64,000 bases of DNA from Burhinus oedicnemus. Taxonomy: Eukaryota > Chordata > Aves > Charadriiformes > Burhinidae. Under the pieces are notes generated by a model. That model saw only the letters and a program-made list of their open reading frames with translations, searched no databases and was not told the DNA's origin. Of this stretch, positions 60,701 through 64,000 are shown one piece after another; the stretch's first letter is position 1, and each line of letters starts with the position of its first letter. The position numbers and the translations under genes were made by a program. The stretch covers positions 864,387 through 928,386 of the forward strand of contig VFFE01007016.1 in assembly GCA_008921705.1 (NCBI GenBank). The letters run 5' to 3'.

Positions 60701-63700
60701 ACTTACACTTTTTTCTTCTCAGGTCCCCTGTGTTTTGTGACACTGAAGGCGGTTTTTGGGCATTAGTGACTTCTGCTCTGGAACACTTAACCCCAGTACA
60801 AGCGGGTCCTTTGGCAGTGGGAATTCTGAGGCTCTACAAATGGTAGGAGTTACTGCAATGAAATTTTTGCACTCTGCAAATGTTTCTGTACTAATATTTC
60901 TGGTGTCTTTCCAAGAACTGTTTTTTTCCTCACTGCATTTCCCACTACGTTCCTTAATACGTAAGACTGGTTGGCAAGAACTGTGCCGGTAGCTAACAAA
61001 CTTCAGACACTGACAGTAAGAATAATACAGTTTCAAAGAGAGAGGAATGAAAGGAGCCAGTATCATGTTTATGTGTATACATTTGCATCTTACCTACAGC
61101 CAGCCAATTTCAGGAAGAAATACTGCCAAGGTTGTTTAAGGTGGACACAATTTGACTGCCTGTCAAATCCAGTAGTCTGTTCACTTTTCTCTTTCACAAA
61201 AACAGTGACTAGTATAAGAGCTTTCACTGCTGTCCAGCAGAAGTGTGCATCTGGAGACTCTGTCAACAGGTGTAGAACAGCTTAGGTTAGAGGGAACCTG
61301 TAGAAGTGATCTAATTCAACCTCTTGCTCAGTGCAGGGCTAACTTCAAAGATAGATCAGGTTGCTCAGGGCCTTCACTGTTCAAGTTTCAAATATCCCCA
61401 AGGATGAGTATTCCACAGGTTCTCTGGGAAACTTCTAGTGCTTAACCCCTTTCATTTCACTGTGAAAAGTATTTTCTGTATATCCAGTTGGAATATACCC
61501 TGTTGCAATTTAAGATTCTTGTCATCTTGTGGACCTCTGAGAAGTCTGCTGTCTGCGTCTTCTCTGTAACTCCCCCTTAGGCAGTGAAAAAGCATCAGGA
61601 AATCATCAGATATTAAACGAATACAGCCCATATGGATACTGATTTACAGGCTAAGTAATGCCTCTGTCTTAAGATACAAGGGCGCCATTTTGTTGACAAG
61701 AAATGCTTGTCTGTAAACCCCCTTCTTACACGCAATCCCACTCTGCATAGCTTGATAAGGCTGCTTATAAATTCCAGAGCCCTTTCTCCTCTGCTTTCAG
61801 TTAGCCAGGGAAGCTTGGAAGAAGGCCTGAATTGTGATAATACTTACGGTACTCTTGTCATTGCTGGCTTGTTTAAAAGCCTGCGTGAAAAACATTATTC
61901 TGCTCAGCACTGAGGGGCAGATGTTTGGGAAGGAATTGAAGTGTTCTTGTTTGGTAACTGCTGTTTCCTCCTTGAAGCCCACAAGATGTGAGGATTCAGG
62001 CACTGACTGTTCTACTTCAGCCAATGGACTGTATTTTGAGAGCAGCCTCCCAGCCTCTGGAATATGCAGGTACAGTTGTGATAGAAAAGTTAGAGGCTAG
62101 TCTGCTTGCCAGTGTTTTAAGTGTCTGGTGCAGACAAAACTGGAGGAGGAAGAGTAGAAGTAGTCAAGGACAGTAGCAGTGTTTGTGGTGAAGTGCAGCA
62201 TCCTACTGACAGTTGCATTTGAAGGGATATTCATACTATACATATACGTACCTGCATATCTTGATTAACTTTAAAGATCGCAGTCCTTTGTATTCATTAA
62301 CAATGTAAGCTCTTCCCTCCTTTGGTCCTCTAGGTTTGCTGGATGAGTCTGTTAGTGATCCCGCCACTGTTGAAAGTCTTCTGTCCTCCAAGTCATCTTG
62401 TGCTAGTCTCCTGTGTCAGACCCTCGCTCATCTGGAGGAGCTGCTGTCTCTGGTAACATTCAGAGAAGGAAAAAAAGCCTGGGAATCAAATTGGTCCTTG
62501 AAGTGTTAAGATCGGTTGCAAACTTTTGCAGTAGACCTTAACAGAAAGCGGAGAGGAGTTGACAGTGAGGACTTCTATACATTAAAGAGATCTAGCATAG
62601 TAGACTCCAAACAGGAAAACAGAGGAATACTGAGCCTTGTATAGAGGGACTGTACTTACTTTTAAATCCATCTTCACAGGCTTTGTTACCATACCTTACT
62701 TCTGCTGCAATTACTGCTCCGGTGAAAAAACATAAATTGAACTGCTTTCGCAAGCAGTGAGAAGAATCTCCTTCCATCTGTGGAATAGTTCTTGGGAGAG
62801 AGGAAGATGTTTGTAGTTATTAGCATTATTGTGCCTTAAGAACACATTATAAATTGCAGTTTTTGCTGCCTCCTGGCCAAAAACTCCTGCTCTGTATGCA
62901 CGCTTGAGACTTTTGCTGGAAACTTTTTTTTTCTTTCTCCCCTCCCATTAGATTTATTTGCCAGTGGAGTTACCCTATACATCTTTGCTACGCTCTCTTA
63001 TGACAATATTACAATTCTGTAATGGCTTCCTGAATCCAGCTTCTCCTCTGGGAAGCATGATAAGCCGAATCTTGATCAATTGCTTCAGAGTACAGAGGTC
63101 AGCTCTTGATGTCCTAGCAGCACTCTCAGAGCGAAAAGGCGAGTTCATCTTTCCACTTTATTTATTTCTTTTTTTTTTTTAAGTTTGGAAATACTTGACT
63201 ATTCTGTAGTTGCAGAATTTTTCATTCCCGTTCACTGTTCTTTCTGAATGAAGACTACTACTTCCATTTCTGAAACTTGTTCATTTTTTTCAATTCTTGC
63301 TACTGTTTTAGCTAACCTTACTTTCTGTTGATGAGCTAGGGCAGGTAATGCTGTAACTGAAAAGGTTTTAGTGGTTGTGAGAAATTGGATGTTTCTCCTT
63401 TACTCTGAGGACTGTACTAGCTTTCTTCTCCAAAACAGTTTTACAGTCCTGTGTCTTTCTGTATTTCAGCAGTTGAACTGTGATTCAACTGCTCTTTCTC
63501 TCAGTGTTGGTCCTTCAGTTTTGTTTTCTGTGTTTCAGGCTGTGACACGCTCATAGGAAGTCTGTTTGATGTCCTTCTGGCATACCTGGAGAGTCCAAAC
63601 ACCAGCCCTACTGTGAGTGTAGAACTAAGGAGAGATCCAAGTCTATTAGCTTGCCCCAGTGGGATGTAGTTCTGAGAAATTGTCTGACAATTAATTGTTT

Positions 63701-64000
63701 CTTAGCACAGTTTGTATTAGAATATGTAGGAGACTTGTCTTGGTTCTGGGTGGCTTGCAGGAAACAGCTAAAATTCTAATGAGTGAGTAACTGACCAATA
63801 CATTGAGTCTTCTTGAAAAAGATAGGAGCCATCATATCTAAGAGTAGCACCACCATACTCAACTTGATGTGGCCCTTAAGTATTGAATTCTTTGCGTTAA
63901 GGGTTTTTTGTTTTCTTGCTTTGGCTTTTTTTTCCCCCCGAACGACTCTGACAACTGCAAATCAAAAGCTGGAGGTACTAGAACTAAGCTGAGAACAGGC
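57718..64000 (+). CDS. BRAT1: BRAT1, BRCA1-associated ATM activator 1 (N-terminal ~465 residues, continues beyond window)
   Basis: Nine coding exons are placed: 57769-57895, 58264-58418, 59196-59343, 60257-60629, 60723-60842, 61978-62069, 62334-62452, 62952-63138, 63539-63612. All phases agree. The reading matches human BRAT1 throughout, for example [35 protein letters not shown] 'CDWPACAQ', [20 protein letters not shown] and [19 protein letters not shown]1 is a helical-repeat (HEAT-like) protein of about 821 residues in human. It was linked to ATM and BRCA1 in the DNA damage response and binds the INTS9-INTS11 endonuclease module of Integrator. Its C-terminal part, including the INTS11-binding tail, lies outside the window. 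It is divergent from IQCE. Peculiarities are an in-frame upstream ATG, a NAGNAG acceptor at exon 3 and a GC donor after exon 8. Confidence 0.96.
57769..57895 (+). CDS. BRAT1: BRAT1 exon 1
   Basis: From the ATG at 57769 it encodes 42 residues ([20 protein letters not shown] ... [11 protein letters not shown]) and ends with one base of the next codon at a GTGAGT donor. The start aligns with human MDPECAQLLPALC. An in-frame ATG at 57718 would add 17 residues, [17 protein letters not shown]. Both ATGs have G at -3, so the choice rests on homology. Confidence 0.93.
57896..58263 (+). other. BRAT1 intron 1
   Basis: A 368-base intron with a G+C-rich start (the end of the CpG island). It contains a 30-base remnant of an LTR end at 58155-58184. 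It ends in an unusual acceptor context, 'ggtcgctag', with a weak pyrimidine tract. Confidence 0.85.
58155..58184 (-). mobile_element. Short LTR-end fragment
   Basis: 'tgtcgtggtttgggctggac' and the following 'tggccactga' closely match the reverse complement of the last 30 bases of the solo LTR at 9857-10599. Only the 3' terminal piece is present, so it is a remnant in inverse orientation inside BRAT1 intron 1. Its short length limits certainty. Confidence 0.6.
58264..58418 (+). CDS. BRAT1: BRAT1 exon 2
   Basis: Phase 1 in (G + AT gives Asp), phase 0 out at CAG|GTGAGT. It encodes residues 43-94, including [10 protein letters not shown] and [20 protein letters not shown]. These match human VLLQEHPCLVELL and VLSFSLRLAGTFAAQENCF. 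Confidence 0.95.
59196..59343 (+). CDS. BRAT1: BRAT1 exon 3
   Basis: Residues 95-143: [17 protein letters not shown] ... [12 protein letters not shown], matching human GELLPGLFGEPGPLGR and VRSGWIQGL. The acceptor is the tandem 'cagcag' (59193-59198), so use of the second AG would drop one glutamine. I start at 59196 because human has LQQ here. Phase 1 out, donor GTGAGT. Confidence 0.94.
60257..60629 (+). CDS. BRAT1: BRAT1 exon 4
   Basis: The largest exon here, residues 144-267, phase 1 in and phase 2 out. It encodes [38 protein letters not shown] and [16 protein letters not shown], which track human BRAT1 closely. The helical repeats are hydrophobic and evenly spaced. The donor is GTAAAG. 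Confidence 0.96.
60723..60842 (+). CDS. BRAT1: BRAT1 exon 5
   Basis: Residues 268-307, phase 2 in and out, preceded by a good pyrimidine tract. It encodes [15 protein letters not shown] and [12 protein letters not shown], matching human SPVFSSSDGSLWETV and GPLALGILKLEH. The intron before it is only 93 bases long. Confidence 0.95.
60843..61977 (+). other. BRAT1 intron 5 with CR1 insertion
   Basis: A 1.1-kb intron (GTAGGA donor, TTGAAG acceptor). A CR1 tail occupies about 61270-61590. The rest shows nothing recognisable. Confidence 0.85.
61270..61590 (-). mobile_element. CR1 LINE 3' fragment in BRAT1 intron 5
   Basis: The plus strand matches the reverse complement of a CR1 3' end. Ordered blocks include 'cagggctaacttcaaagat', 'atcaggttgctcagggcctt', 'caaatatccccaaggatg', 'ttccacaggttctctggg', 'gttgcaatttaagattcttg' and 'tcttctctgtaactccccct'. 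It reads more clearly than the copy at 1508-1970 and belongs to a different subfamily. It is antisense to BRAT1. Borders are approximate. Confidence 0.88.
61978..62069 (+). CDS. BRAT1: BRAT1 exon 6
   Basis: Residues 308-338, phase 2 in and phase 1 out. It encodes [20 protein letters not shown] then LRAASQP, against human [20 protein letters not shown]. The donor is GTACAG. Confidence 0.95.
62334..62452 (+). CDS. BRAT1: BRAT1 exon 7
   Basis: Residues 339-378, phase 1 in and phase 0 out. It encodes [20 protein letters not shown] then [18 protein letters not shown], nearly identical in pattern to human. The donor is GTAACA. Confidence 0.96.
62952..63138 (+). CDS. BRAT1: BRAT1 exon 8 (GC donor)
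   Basis: Residues 379-440, phase 0 in and phase 1 out. It encodes [16 protein letters not shown] and [20 protein letters not shown]. The 3' end has no usable GT: phase and homology require AAAAG|GCGAGT, a GC-AG intron whose remaining donor bases are strong. Confidence 0.92.
63539..63612 (+). CDS. BRAT1: BRAT1 exon 9 (last in window)
   Basis: Residues 441-465, phase 1 in and phase 0 out. It encodes [20 protein letters not shown] then TSPT, matching human LAVLLECLESPGSSPT. The donor is GTGAGT. About 350 residues of the protein remain outside. Confidence 0.94.
63613..64000 (+). other. BRAT1 intron 9 (partial)
   Basis: The intron begins GTGAGT and runs to the window edge. I found no exon corresponding to the next human segment, so it continues outside. 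Confidence 0.8.

Overview
This is a eukaryotic nuclear window, almost certainly from a bird. Three split genes can be read by hand from spliced homology with correct exon phases. They lie in the order TTYH3 - IQCE - BRAT1, an arrangement I recall from mammalian chromosomes (human 7p22). The dispersed repeats fit birds: two old CR1 LINE 3' tails and a solo LTR of the type ending in 'aaaccaccaca'. The species cannot be told from the sequence.

Layout. Positions 1-24973 are the start (5' part) of TTYH3 intron 1 on the minus strand. I see no second TTYH3 exon there. It holds a CR1 tail (about 1508-1970), a solo LTR with 5-bp target duplications (9857-10599) and a 20-N assembly gap (18918-18937). 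TTYH3 exon 1 (24974-25096, minus) sits in a CpG island of about 24340-25530. Positions 25530-35930 are intergenic, between the TTYH3 promoter and the IQCE 3' end, with no recognisable gene. IQCE (minus, 57241 down to 35931) has 17 coding exons that I can place. It encodes a coiled-coil protein with three IQ-like motifs and an acidic tail. About 115 residues of coiled coil, judged from memory of the human protein, are missing exactly where the second 20-N gap (51483-51502) lies. BRAT1 (plus, from 57769 or 57718 to beyond the window) has nine coding exons here, covering about the first 465 residues.

How the genes relate. IQCE and BRAT1 are head to head, with start codons about 0.5 kb apart across a CpG-island promoter. 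That promoter carries a perfect RFX X-box, an ETS site and an NRF1-like site. The X-box fits the known ciliary/Hedgehog role of IQCE; the ETS and NRF1 sites are usual in housekeeping promoters such as BRAT1's. TTYH3 is downstream of IQCE on the same strand with its own CpG-island promoter.

Most interesting signal. The last IQCE intron holds a 77-nt near-perfect inverted repeat (38232-38308). It pairs better as RNA from the IQCE sense strand, where two of its three mismatches become G-U wobbles, and its dimensions are those of a microRNA precursor. Other points are a GC-AG intron in BRAT1, a NAGNAG acceptor in BRAT1, an in-frame upstream start in BRAT1 and a 24-nt microexon in IQCE. I found no bacterial-type system, CRISPR array, rRNA or tRNA gene.
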